Assembly (NCBI GenBank): GCA_002433075.1
Contig: DJHM01000049.1
Span: forward strand, 24,958-88,957
Origin: Latescibacteria bacterium UBA6620
GTDB lineage: Bacteria > Latescibacterota > UBA2968
Reading direction: 5' to 3'
Length of the DNA: 64,000 nucleotides
The notes under the pieces were generated by a model. The model saw only the letters and a program-made list of their open reading frames with translations, was not told the DNA's origin and ran no database searches. The translations under genes were made by a program, and so were the position numbers. Below are positions 16,132-23,512 of the stretch, one piece after another (the first letter of the stretch is position 1; each line of letters starts with the position of its first letter).

Positions 16132-17868
16132 ATGAGCACCTCGCTGACACAGTTTCTGATGGAAAAGAAGGTCGTCTGGATTCTTCTGGTCGGTCTTGCG
16201 ATGTCCTACTGGGTTGGGACGGACGTGAGGCCGACGTTCTCCGTCGACGAAACGCGGCTGGACGTTCAGGTGGACGAGGAGAGGGGACCCTACTTTATCG
16301 AGCGGGGGAAGCCCAACTATCTGGACAGCGTCCAGCCTTTCGAGGAAGCGCGTTTGCATCCCAATCGGTTGGACGGCCGCCCCGAAGTCGCGCAGGAGTT
16401 CGTATGGCGGGATGAGGGTGGAATCCGATCCTATTTCAGGCTCGACCTGCGGTCCCACTTTGCCCATTGGTCGCTTCTTCCCGCGCTGGTCGCGATCGTT
16501 CTTTGTTGGATTACGAAAGAACCCATCACGTCTCTTCTCGGCGGAGTCGTTTCGGGCGCGCTTGTTCTGGGACGCTACGACCTGACGGGTGTGCTAGTCT
16601 CATCCTTGTCGACGACGGCTGCCGCGAGCGTGTTGGTTCTATACCTGTGGCTGCTCGGAGGCTTGCTCGGGGTCTGGTCGAAGTCGGGTGGAGCGCAGGC
16701 GTTCGCCGAATTTATGGCGCGGCGCTTCGTGCGTGGTCCGAAGTCGGCGAAGCTGGTCGCCTGGGGGCTTGGGATCGTATTCTTCCAAGGAGGAACGGTC
16801 AGTACGGTTCTCGTCGGTACCACGGTTAAGCCGCTGGCCGACGACCAGAACGTGAGTCACGAGGAATTGTCCTACATCGTGGATTCGACGGCGTCTCCGA
16901 TCGCCTCGCAGCTGGCGTTCAATGCGTGGCCTGGCTACATCCAGGCCTTCATTTACGTCGCGGGCGTGAGCTTTCTGGCTACGGAAGCCGATCGAATTCT
17001 GTTCTTCTTCAAGAGCGTGCCTTTCTGCTTCTACGCGATTTTCGCTGTGCTCGGTACCTTCCTGTTGAGCATCGAGAAACCGATTTTCCTGGGGAAGCGG
17101 ATGCTGGCGGCGATCGATCGCTCCCGGTCGACGGGGGGCCTCGACCACCCGGAGGCAAATCCACTATCCGCGGCGGAACTTCAGTCGCCTCACGTTCCCG
17201 AAGGCTATCGCCCGAACCTCATCGATTTCGTTCTGCCGCTCGTGTTACTCATCGGGATCGCCATCGGAACGTTCATCGCTTTCGGATCACCTAACGTCCT
17301 GTGGGCGTTCGGGATCGCCCTGTTGGTCGCTGCGTTGTTGGCCTTGGGAAAGGGGATGCCCCTGAAGGATCTGATGGACGGGATCACGGATGGGATGAAG
17401 GGCGTGGTTGGTGGCTCGGTGATCCTGCTGTTGGCGATCACGATTGGTGGGGTGAGTAAAGAGGCCGGGGGCGGCGCGTATCTGGTGCATCTGCTGAGCG
17501 ATTCGGTGCCGTTCTGGCTATTGCCCGTGATGCTGCAGGTGCTGACGATCATCATCGCCTTTTCGACCGGCACGAGCTGGGGGACGTACGCTGTCGCCTT
17601 CCCGCTGGCGATGCCGTTGGCGTGGGCGGTGGCCGGAGCGAACGGACTGGCTTATCCCGAATTCTATATGACGATCTGTTTTGCGGCGGTGATGGACGGA
17701 AGTGTGTTCGGCGATCAGTGTTCGCCGATCTCGGATACGACCGTGTTGAGTTCGATTTCGACGGGGTGCGATCTGATGGACCACGTGAAGACCCAGATTC
17801 CACAGGCGAGTTTTGCTGCGGGTCTGGCCGCCATCTGCTGGACACTGACCGCCTTTCTGTCGGCATAG
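16132..17868 (+). CDS. nhaC: Na+/H+ antiporter NhaC family protein
   Basis: About 578 residues, many hydrophobic helices. I prefer ATG 16132 over ATG 16126 because AAAGGA then has normal spacing. A first helix (near 13-33) is followed by an extra soluble segment of about 90 residues, then the antiporter core: LLGGVVSGALVLG, GLGIVFFQGGTVSTVLVGTTVKPL, a conserved STASPIASQLAFNAWPGY (near 248-265), FSTGTSWGTYAVAFPLAMPLAWA, and SVFGDQCSPISDTTVLSS (near 523-540). The last two are strong NhaC-family marks. It sits between a sulfatase and a SelA-like enzyme, so it may import or export an organic ion coupled to Na+ rather than serve pH homeostasis alone. Confidence 0.88.
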   Translation: MSTSLTQFLMEKKVVWILLVGLAMSYWVGTDVRPTFSVDETRLDVQVDEERGPYFIERGKPNYLDSVQPFEEARLHPNRLDGRPEVAQEFVWRDEGGIRSYFRLDLRSHFAHWSLLPALVAIVLCWITKEPITSLLGGVVSGALVLGRYDLTGVLVSSLSTTAAASVLVLYLWLLGGLLGVWSKSGGAQAFAEFMARRFVRGPKSAKLVAWGLGIVFFQGGTVSTVLVGTTVKPLADDQNVSHEELSYIVDSTASPIASQLAFNAWPGYIQAFIYVAGVSFLATEADRILFFFKSVPFCFYAIFAVLGTFLLSIEKPIFLGKRMLAAIDRSRSTGGLDHPEANPLSAAELQSPHVPEGYRPNLIDFVLPLVLLIGIAIGTFIAFGSPNVLWAFGIALLVAALLALGKGMPLKDLMDGITDGMKGVVGGSVILLLAITIGGVSKEAGGGAYLVHLLSDSVPFWLLPVMLQVLTIIIAFSTGTSWGTYAVAFPLAMPLAWAVAGANGLAYPEFYMTICFAAVMDGSVFGDQCSPISDTTVLSSISTGCDLMDHVKTQIPQASFAAGLAAICWTLTAFLSA

Positions 17869-17958
17869 ACAGAATCGGCGACACGAAAAAGGCACTGACC
17901 GGAGCTGGAGAAATCGTTGGCTACGAGCCACAACTCTGAGGCATCAAAGGAGAAAAGT

Positions 17959-19074
17959 ATGGCTGACAGTCAGATTTATGAAAAGATCGGGGCACGGCGT
18001 GTCGTAAACGCGAGCGGGAGTGTGACCGCTTGGGGCGGTTCCAAGCCCTATCCGGAAGTGCTTCAGGCATTGGAGGACGGCAACGTCGGTTTCGTCGAGA
18101 TGCGAGAGTTGCTGGAGGTGACGGGCGAGCACCTTGCGAAACAGCTGGGCGTGGAGGCCGCGTACATCACGTCAGGTTGTTACGCAGCGTTGGTGCTGAG
18201 TGTGGCAGCGTGTATGACAGGCCAGGATCGAGAGCTGGCCAACCAGCTCCCCGATACAACCGGGATGAAAAACGAACTCCTATTGATGAAGAAACACCGA
18301 TACGGCTACGATCGCGCGTACACGATCGCTGGCGCGAAGATGATTGAGGTCGGAGACGAGAACGGGACGACGAACGAGCAGCTGAACGCGGCTTTTGGGC
18401 CGAATACGGCCGCCCTCGCGTATCTGGTCAAGTCGGACCCGGATCCCGAGTGTCCCTCGCTCGAAGAGGCGATCGAAATCTCACACAGCCACGGTGTGCC
18501 CGTGATCGCGGATGCGGCCGCTCAGATTTACCCCCTGGATGAATTTTTCGAGAACGCGCGGTCTGCCGATCTGGTCTGCTTCGGGGGGAAGTACTTCCAG
18601 GCTCCCCACTCGACGGGCTTTGTGTGTGGCAAGAAGGAACTGGTCGAGGCTGTGGTGGACCACGGATTCATCGGGCCGCGACCGTTCGGCAGGGGGATGA
18701 AAGTGGACCGACAGGAGATCCTCGGATTCGTCGCCGCGTTCGACCACTGGATCGGGATGGATCACGACAAACGCATCGCGGATATGGAAGGGATGTACGA
18801 CATCATCCTGCAGCGGCTGGAGGGCATCCCGACAGTCAAGGAGATGAAGTCCGTACGCAACAACAGCTTTACGGCCGTAGGTTGTCACTTCGTATTGGAC
18901 ACAGACGTTCTCGGTAGGGATGCGGAGGCTGTGGCTGAGGAACTACGCAACGGAACGCCTCGTGTCCACGTCAGCACCAGTGGGAACGACACGATTGTCG
19001 TCAACGCGCACAATATGAAGGCGGGGGAAGAACTCGAAGTCGCTGACCGAATGCGACAGGTTCTGAGCGGATAA
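17959..19074 (+). CDS. SelA-like PLP-dependent enzyme
   Basis: 371-residue fold-type I PLP enzyme related to the L-seryl-tRNA(Sec) selenium transferase/DgaE/YhfS group. ATG 17959 has AAAGGAG at good spacing. Features are YEKIGARRVVNASGSVTAWGG (two parts of the conserved N-terminus), ITSGCYAALVLSVAAC, VIADAAAQIYPLDEFF, and the PLP-lysine site VCFGGKYFQAPHSTGFV (near 201-217). Members outside selenocysteine synthesis act in amino-sugar or D-amino-acid catabolism. The acetamidase and sulfatase neighbours and the absence of selB or selC favour a catabolic role. Confidence 0.82.
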   Translation: MADSQIYEKIGARRVVNASGSVTAWGGSKPYPEVLQALEDGNVGFVEMRELLEVTGEHLAKQLGVEAAYITSGCYAALVLSVAACMTGQDRELANQLPDTTGMKNELLLMKKHRYGYDRAYTIAGAKMIEVGDENGTTNEQLNAAFGPNTAALAYLVKSDPDPECPSLEEAIEISHSHGVPVIADAAAQIYPLDEFFENARSADLVCFGGKYFQAPHSTGFVCGKKELVEAVVDHGFIGPRPFGRGMKVDRQEILGFVAAFDHWIGMDHDKRIADMEGMYDIILQRLEGIPTVKEMKSVRNNSFTAVGCHFVLDTDVLGRDAEAVAEELRNGTPRVHVSTSGNDTIVVNAHNMKAGEELEVADRMRQVLSG

Positions 19075-19083
19075 GGACATTTC

Positions 19084-19122
19084 GAATTAGGGAGTTGAGG
19101 AATTAGGAAATTGTGGAGTTGA
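19084..19122. repeat. short degenerate tandem repeat in intergenic DNA
   Basis: GAATTAGG-GAGTTGAG (19084-19099) is followed by GAATTAGG...GGAGTTGA (19100-19122): two imperfect copies with markedly higher AT than their surroundings. It lies between the SelA-like gene and the acetamidase gene. No function is evident. Confidence 0.5.
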
Positions 19123-19194
19123 CTGGCCAAATAGCTCGATCGCGCTGCTGACCGTGAGTGTGGGCTTGTTGTTTTCGGAGGTCAGGAGGACGGT

Positions 19195-20118
19195 GTGGGA
19201 ACGGAAATTCGACAGATTCACCAGGAGGGGCCCTATTGCTACACGTACTCGCCCTTTCACACGCCGATTACGACCGTTGAAGTGGGAGAGACGGTCTGCA
19301 TTCACACGGTTGACGCGTTCGAGAACAAGATGACCCCCGAGGTCGAGCATTTCTCGGATGTGTGTACCTATCCGTTCCTCAATCCACAGACTGGACCGAT
19401 CGTGGTCAAAGGCGCCGAGCCTGGTGATACGCTCGTAGTGAAGATCGAATCGATCGAGCCGACTCGGGACCACGCTGTAACGGGATTGGTCCCTTATTTC
19501 GGGGGGCTGACGTCGACGAAACCGGATCCAACCCTGCAGGACGCACTCGAAGAGCAGTGGCTGTTTCTACCGATCGACGACGATGGTGTTCGATTCGACG
19601 ACCAGCGAACGATTCCGTACGAGCCCTTTATGGGGACGATGGGGGTGGCACCGAAGATCGAAGCGGTAAACGCCCTGACGCCCGACTACTACGGGGGGAA
19701 TATGGACTGCGTCGAAACACGACCGGGAAACGAAGTCTGGTTTCCGGTTTTCGTGGAAGGCGCTCATTTCTTTACGGGTGACGCCCACGCAAGTCAGGGT
19801 GATGGCGAGCTGACAGGAGTTGCGCTCGAAATTCCCGCCAAGGTGACCGTGACCTTCGGTCTGAAGAAGGGCTATGAGATTCAGTGGCCGCGAATCGTGA
19901 GCGAGGACTTCCTGATGGTCGCGGGAAGTGGCCGTCCCCTCGATGCCGCTGCCCGTATCGCGTGGGTGGAGTTGATCAACTGGCTGGCCGCTGACCACGG
20001 ATTCGATCCCCTCCAGGCCTATCATCTGCTCGGACAGGTCGGCCAGATGCGTCTGGGGAATATGGTCGATCCGAAATACACGATGGTGGCCAAGTTTCCA
20101 CGGAAGTACCTGAGTTGA
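19195..20118 (+). CDS. acetamidase/formamidase family protein
   Basis: 307-residue amidase of the FmdA_AmdA family. GTG start with CAGGAGGA just upstream. Typical blocks are VKGAEPGDTLVVKIESIEP (near 64-82), YEPFMGTMGVAPK, NYYGGNMDC-like DYYGGNMDCVETRPGNEVWF, and FFTGDAHASQGDGELTGVALE (near 194-214), which carries the conserved metal and substrate site. Family members hydrolyse formamide, acetamide or other small amides to release ammonia. It is packed between the SelA-like enzyme and the second sulfatase, as part of the catabolic island. Confidence 0.9.
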   Translation: MGTEIRQIHQEGPYCYTYSPFHTPITTVEVGETVCIHTVDAFENKMTPEVEHFSDVCTYPFLNPQTGPIVVKGAEPGDTLVVKIESIEPTRDHAVTGLVPYFGGLTSTKPDPTLQDALEEQWLFLPIDDDGVRFDDQRTIPYEPFMGTMGVAPKIEAVNALTPDYYGGNMDCVETRPGNEVWFPVFVEGAHFFTGDAHASQGDGELTGVALEIPAKVTVTFGLKKGYEIQWPRIVSEDFLMVAGSGRPLDAAARIAWVELINWLAADHGFDPLQAYHLLGQVGQMRLGNMVDPKYTMVAKFPRKYLS

Positions 20119-20125
20119 CTGTCGC

Positions 20126-21562
20126 GTGAGTACCTCAAGACCAAATCTCCTTTTCATCCTGACCGACCAGCAGCGCGCCGACTCGATGGCGTGCTATGGG
20201 AACGACTATGTCGACGTCCCCAACCTCAATCGCCTGGCGGATGAAAGCTTCGTCTTCGAGAACACCTATGTGTCTCAGCCGGTGTGCAGCCCTTCGCGGG
20301 CAACGCTGCTGACAGGAACCTACCCGCACACCGCCCGTGTGCCCGCCTGCAACATTCCGCTTCCAGAGGATCTGCCGACGATCGCGGAGATGGTGGATGA
20401 CGAGTACGACTGCGCGTGGCTGGGGAAGTGGCACCTGGGTGACGAGATCTTCCCACAACGGGGATTCCCCAAATGGGTGGGCACGGAGGACACCTACCGT
20501 CGGTTCTACTCGAGCGACGAACGCCTGGGCACCCTGAGCGACTACCACCACTTCCTGGTCGAGCAGGGCCTCGAGCCGGATCGGGAGATGCGGGGTCGGA
20601 GGATCTTCTCCCGCCACTTCGAGGCGAGCCTGGAGGAGCGGCTTACGAAGGCGGCGTTCCTTGGCGACCGAACGGCCGATTTCATTCGCGGATCGGGAGA
20701 CCGACCGTTTGTGGCGTTCGTCAGTTATCTGGAACCGCATCCGCCGCACACCGGTCCATTCAACGCGATGTACGACCCCGATTTGCTACCGGTAGGGCCG
20801 ACCTTCCGGAAGAAGCCAGAGCCTGAAGCGTCCCTGCTCAACCGGGTGATGGCCGCCTACTATATGGAGTCCGACGAGTACGGTCTCGATCTCAGGACCG
20901 AGGCGGGTTGGCGCGAAGTACGCGCACGTTACTGGGGGAACGTCTCTCTCGTCGATCGATCCGTCGGGAAGATTCTCGATGCTCTGGAGGAGAGTGGCCA
21001 GGCAGACAATACGATTGTCGTGTTCACGAGCGACCACGGTGAGATGGTTGGCGATCACGGGATTCTGGGGAAGTGCGTGATGTACGAAGAGTCGGTCAAG
21101 GTGCCCCTACTGATCCGGATGCCGTCGTCGAAGACTCAAACCCACATACCCGGCAACTTCAGTCACATCGATCTCCTACCCACGTTGCTCGAACTGATGC
21201 ACCAGCCTGCCGGGGATCACCTTGAGGGGCGTAGCCGGGCGGGCGTGTTGAACGGCACGGAAGACCTGAACGAGACCGATGTTTTCATCGAGTGGAACGG
21301 GAACAACGGACATCCGATTCCGGGTGAGGCCGAAGTGAATCCCGCGATGTCGACGCCCTGGCGGTCGATCGTGTCGGCGGATCGGTGGAAACTGAACCTG
21401 AGCCCCCGTGACACCTGCGAACTTTACGACCTGAACGACGATCCCCACGAAGTCGTGAATCTGTACGAGGATCCATCTCATCACGGACGGGTGGCCGATC
21501 TCACAGAACGAATCCGTCAATGGCAGGCCGACACGGAGGACGCCGTAGAGCTACCCGGGTAG
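20126..21562 (+). CDS. sulfatase (arylsulfatase type, formylglycine Cys motif)
   Basis: 478-residue sulfatase starting at GTG, seven bases after the acetamidase stop. N-terminal metal site ILTDQQRADSMACYG (Asp14). Modification motif PVCSPSRATLLTG with Cys54 in C-x-P-S-R. Later metal site VFTSDHGEMVGDHGILGK (near 306-323). Full length for the family. It resembles choline-sulfatase or heparan/arylsulfatase-like enzymes; the substrate is not decidable. With the sulfatase at 14718 it brackets the antiporter, PLP enzyme and amidase, consistent with use of a sulfated, amidated compound. Confidence 0.92.
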   Translation: MSTSRPNLLFILTDQQRADSMACYGNDYVDVPNLNRLADESFVFENTYVSQPVCSPSRATLLTGTYPHTARVPACNIPLPEDLPTIAEMVDDEYDCAWLGKWHLGDEIFPQRGFPKWVGTEDTYRRFYSSDERLGTLSDYHHFLVEQGLEPDREMRGRRIFSRHFEASLEERLTKAAFLGDRTADFIRGSGDRPFVAFVSYLEPHPPHTGPFNAMYDPDLLPVGPTFRKKPEPEASLLNRVMAAYYMESDEYGLDLRTEAGWREVRARYWGNVSLVDRSVGKILDALEESGQADNTIVVFTSDHGEMVGDHGILGKCVMYEESVKVPLLIRMPSSKTQTHIPGNFSHIDLLPTLLELMHQPAGDHLEGRSRAGVLNGTEDLNETDVFIEWNGNNGHPIPGEAEVNPAMSTPWRSIVSADRWKLNLSPRDTCELYDLNDDPHEVVNLYEDPSHHGRVADLTERIRQWQADTEDAVELPG

Positions 21563-21572
21563 AGGTGGAGTA

Positions 21573-21592
21573 AATTGTGGCCCCGGGGCCAC
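21573..21592. repeat. palindromic repeat, left copy
   Basis: AATTGTGGCCCC followed by GGGGCCAC, which includes a 16-bp perfect palindrome. The same 20 bases recur at 22735-22754. It lies 10 bases after the sulfatase stop and before the acyltransferase gene. Confidence 0.85.
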
Positions 21593-21610
21593 TTTTCGAT
21601 CTATGAGACC

Positions 21611-22725
21611 GTGCTGGTGACACCAACCAGCCCGAAAGAGCGAACGACCGGATCGGCGAGGATCGCGTCGGTCGACCAGATACGTGGCTACGCCATCCTC
21701 GGGATGATGCTCGTCAATGCCAAGGGGCTCTTCTTCAAGCCGATGGCGGCGTGGTTCGAAGCTGGTTCGACGGGGGAAAGCGTCTACAGCTTTCTGATCT
21801 ACCAGCTGAGTCATCACCGGACCACATTCAGCTATGCGGATACGATTGCTCCGCTGTTCCTGTTCGTCGTCGGAATGGGGATGCGGCTATCCTGGCTTCG
21901 ACGAGTGGAGCAGGTCGGGGGGAACGAGACGAGGAAGGCGTTCGTCAGGCGATTCGGGCTGATGATTCTGATCGCCTTCGGGATCTACGCCGGATGGCTG
22001 TGGGACGCGTTGATGGACATCGGACTCGCGGGTCTGTTGGCCGTCCCGTTCATCCATCGGGAGCCACGAACACGCATCTTCATCGCTTTTGCCTACGTGG
22101 CTGCCTACCACGGTCTCTTTCACCTGACGTCCTACGGTGAGTGGATGATGCACCGTCACTGGTCGGCCGATGACGAGACGTACGTCCCGTTGCTCGTGCG
22201 GTTGGTACCAATCCATAGCGAGCTGTTTAGCGCCCGACTCAACGGAGGGCCGCTCGGGCCGCTGAGCTGGAGTATGATGCTTCTGTTCGGCAGTGTGGCG
22301 TATGATTGGTTTTCTGGCGACAAGCGGAGATTCGTGGTTCGATCTCTGATGTGGGGCGTGATGCTCTGTCTGTTGGGGCTCGCGCTTCGTTCCGGATGGC
22401 TGGGCCTGAAACCCGAATGGCCCTTTTCCGCCCGCTGGATGACGGCCCCTTTTCCGCTTTGGGCGACCTGCCTCTGCCTCTTTCATCTGCTGGCCTTCCA
22501 TTTCATCTGCGACAGGCTGAATCTTCGAATTCCTACGTGCACGGTCGTCGGTATGAACCCTCTCGTGATCTACATCATTCATATCCCCGTCCTCGATGTG
22601 GCGGACGGATTTCGACCGGAACACTCTCCGCTCCAGTCGGGCTGGTTGGCTTCGTACTGTTTTACGCCGCCTTCGCAGGGCTCGCACGGGAACTTTACAA
22701 GCGGAGAGTCCTTATCAAGATCTGA
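21611..22725 (+). pseudogene. membrane acyltransferase-like protein (DUF5009/DUF418-type) with a C-terminal frameshift
   Basis: Polytopic membrane protein similar to heparan-alpha-glucosaminide N-acetyltransferase-like proteins. It begins RIASVDQIRGYAILGMMLVN, includes YADTIAPLFLFVVGMGMRLSW, and has many helices. The start is probably GTG 21611 or 21617. After VLDVAD (about 22606) the natural C-terminus, ISTGTLSAPVGLVGFVLFYA then RELYKRRVLIKI ending at TGA 22725, lies in a different frame. One missing C in GCGGACCGG would restore it. As written, the protein runs on to 22780 in the wrong frame. Matched palindromes flank the gene on both sides. Confidence 0.75.
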
Positions 22726-22734
22726 TAGGCATTT

Positions 22735-22758
22735 AATTGTGGCCCCGGGGCCACAATT
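22735..22758. repeat. palindromic repeat, right copy (24-bp perfect palindrome)
   Basis: AATTGTGGCCCC followed by its exact reverse complement. The first 20 bases are identical to the left copy at 21573-21592. It starts 9 bases after the restored acyltransferase stop. No T-run follows, so a terminator is unlikely. Confidence 0.9.
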
Positions 22759-22793
22759 ACACACTTCAGAGGGTCTATGAGCCTAAAAGTCGT

Positions 22794-22820
22794 GTTTGTT
22801 AGATATTTTGTAAAACAAAC
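22794..22820. promoter_or_regulatory. inverted repeat in the AT-rich leader of the XRE-regulated pair
   Basis: GTTTGTT (22794-22800) is inverted as AACAAAC (22814-22820) across a 13-base AT-rich spacer. It lies about 70 bases before the membrane protein start and could be a regulator site. Confidence 0.35.
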
Positions 22821-22851
22821 CTGATATTTATCTGTCCCCTGGATACTCTGT

Positions 22852-22867
22852 GTAAAGGTAGCTTTAC
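22852..22867. promoter_or_regulatory. candidate operator GTAAAG-4-CTTTAC
   Basis: Perfect 6-bp inverted repeat with a GTAG spacer, 24 bases before the ATG of the membrane protein and directly before its Shine-Dalgarno (AAAGGAG near 22878). Position and size suit the XRE-family repressor encoded at 23308, suggesting autoregulation. Inference only. Confidence 0.45.
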
Positions 22868-22890
22868 TTTCTTGCAGAAAGGAGCAGGCG

Positions 22891-23311
22891 ATGGATGAAC
22901 CCGCGATGGAACAAGGTGGCTGGGTCGCGCGCAGCACGAGAAGTACGATTCGTCTTGTCTGTTGGTCGATCGCGTGGGTGGGGAACGATGGTGCTGGTTG
23001 ACAAGGCCGGACTCTACGGCTGGTTTTCCACTCCGGAGATGTCGATGCTGGCGGTTGTGGTGAATGCAGCCATTGGAGTGGGGCTGATCAGGATATTTGT
23101 TCGATATCTGAAGGACCTGGACGAGCTACAACGAAAGATTCAACTCGATTCCCTCGCGCTGGCAATGGGCGTCGGGCTGGTGACCAGCTTCAGCTACTCC
23201 CTTCTGGTCACGACTGGCCACGTGGTCCAGGCGGACGTTTCCGATGTCACGCTGATCGTGATTCTGACCTATATGGGGGCCACTATCCTCGGGCAGGTAA
23301 GGTACCGATGA
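22891..23311 (+). pseudogene. small membrane protein partnered with an XRE regulator; one-base frameshift near the N-terminus
   Basis: ATG 22891 has AAAGGAG at good spacing and begins MDEPAMEQGGWVARST, then RLVCWSIAWVG as the first membrane helix. At 22983-22984 the run GGGGAACG shifts frame. Removing one A continues as TMVLVDKAGLYG and on through LRIFVRYLK-like IFVRYLKDLDELQRKIQLDS (near 70-89) and two further helices. The frame from 22895 is open but lacks the first helix. This layout (four-helix protein with a KDLDELQRKI segment, followed by a Cro-like regulator overlapping by ATGA) is a common pairing of unknown function. Confidence 0.65.
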
Positions 23312-23511
23312 AGAACCGCCTGAAGGTTCTCCGGGCGGAGCGCGATTGGACTCAGGCGGATCTGGCTGCTGCGCTGGACGTCTCTCGACAAACGGTCAAC
23401 GCGATCGAGAAGGAGAAATTCGATCCCAGTTTGCCCCTGGCCTTCAGAGTCGTCCGACTCTTCAATTCCAGAATAGAGGATATCTTCGAGGACGAATCGG
23501 GGGGGGGCTGA
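23308..23511 (+). CDS. XRE/Cro-family transcriptional regulator
   Basis: 67 residues forming a single helix-turn-helix: LRAERDWTQADLAAALDVSRQTVNAIEKEKFDPSL (two halves; residues 8-42), then ALRVVRLF-like AFRVVRLFNSRIEDIFED. It resembles the YozG group of small Cro-like repressors. It overlaps the membrane protein stop by four bases (ATGA), so the two are translationally coupled. The likely target is the inverted repeat at 22852-22867. Confidence 0.9.
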   Translation: MKNRLKVLRAERDWTQADLAAALDVSRQTVNAIEKEKFDPSLPLAFRVVRLFNSRIEDIFEDESGGG

Positions 23512-23512
23512 C

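Noticed and set aside
17959..19074. Selenocysteine synthase SelA proper
   Set aside because: No selB, selC or selD nearby, and the catabolic neighbours suit the SelA-like amino-sugar/D-amino-acid group.
22735..22758. Palindrome as an intrinsic terminator
   Set aside because: No T-run follows, and the identical palindrome occurs upstream of the gene as well.
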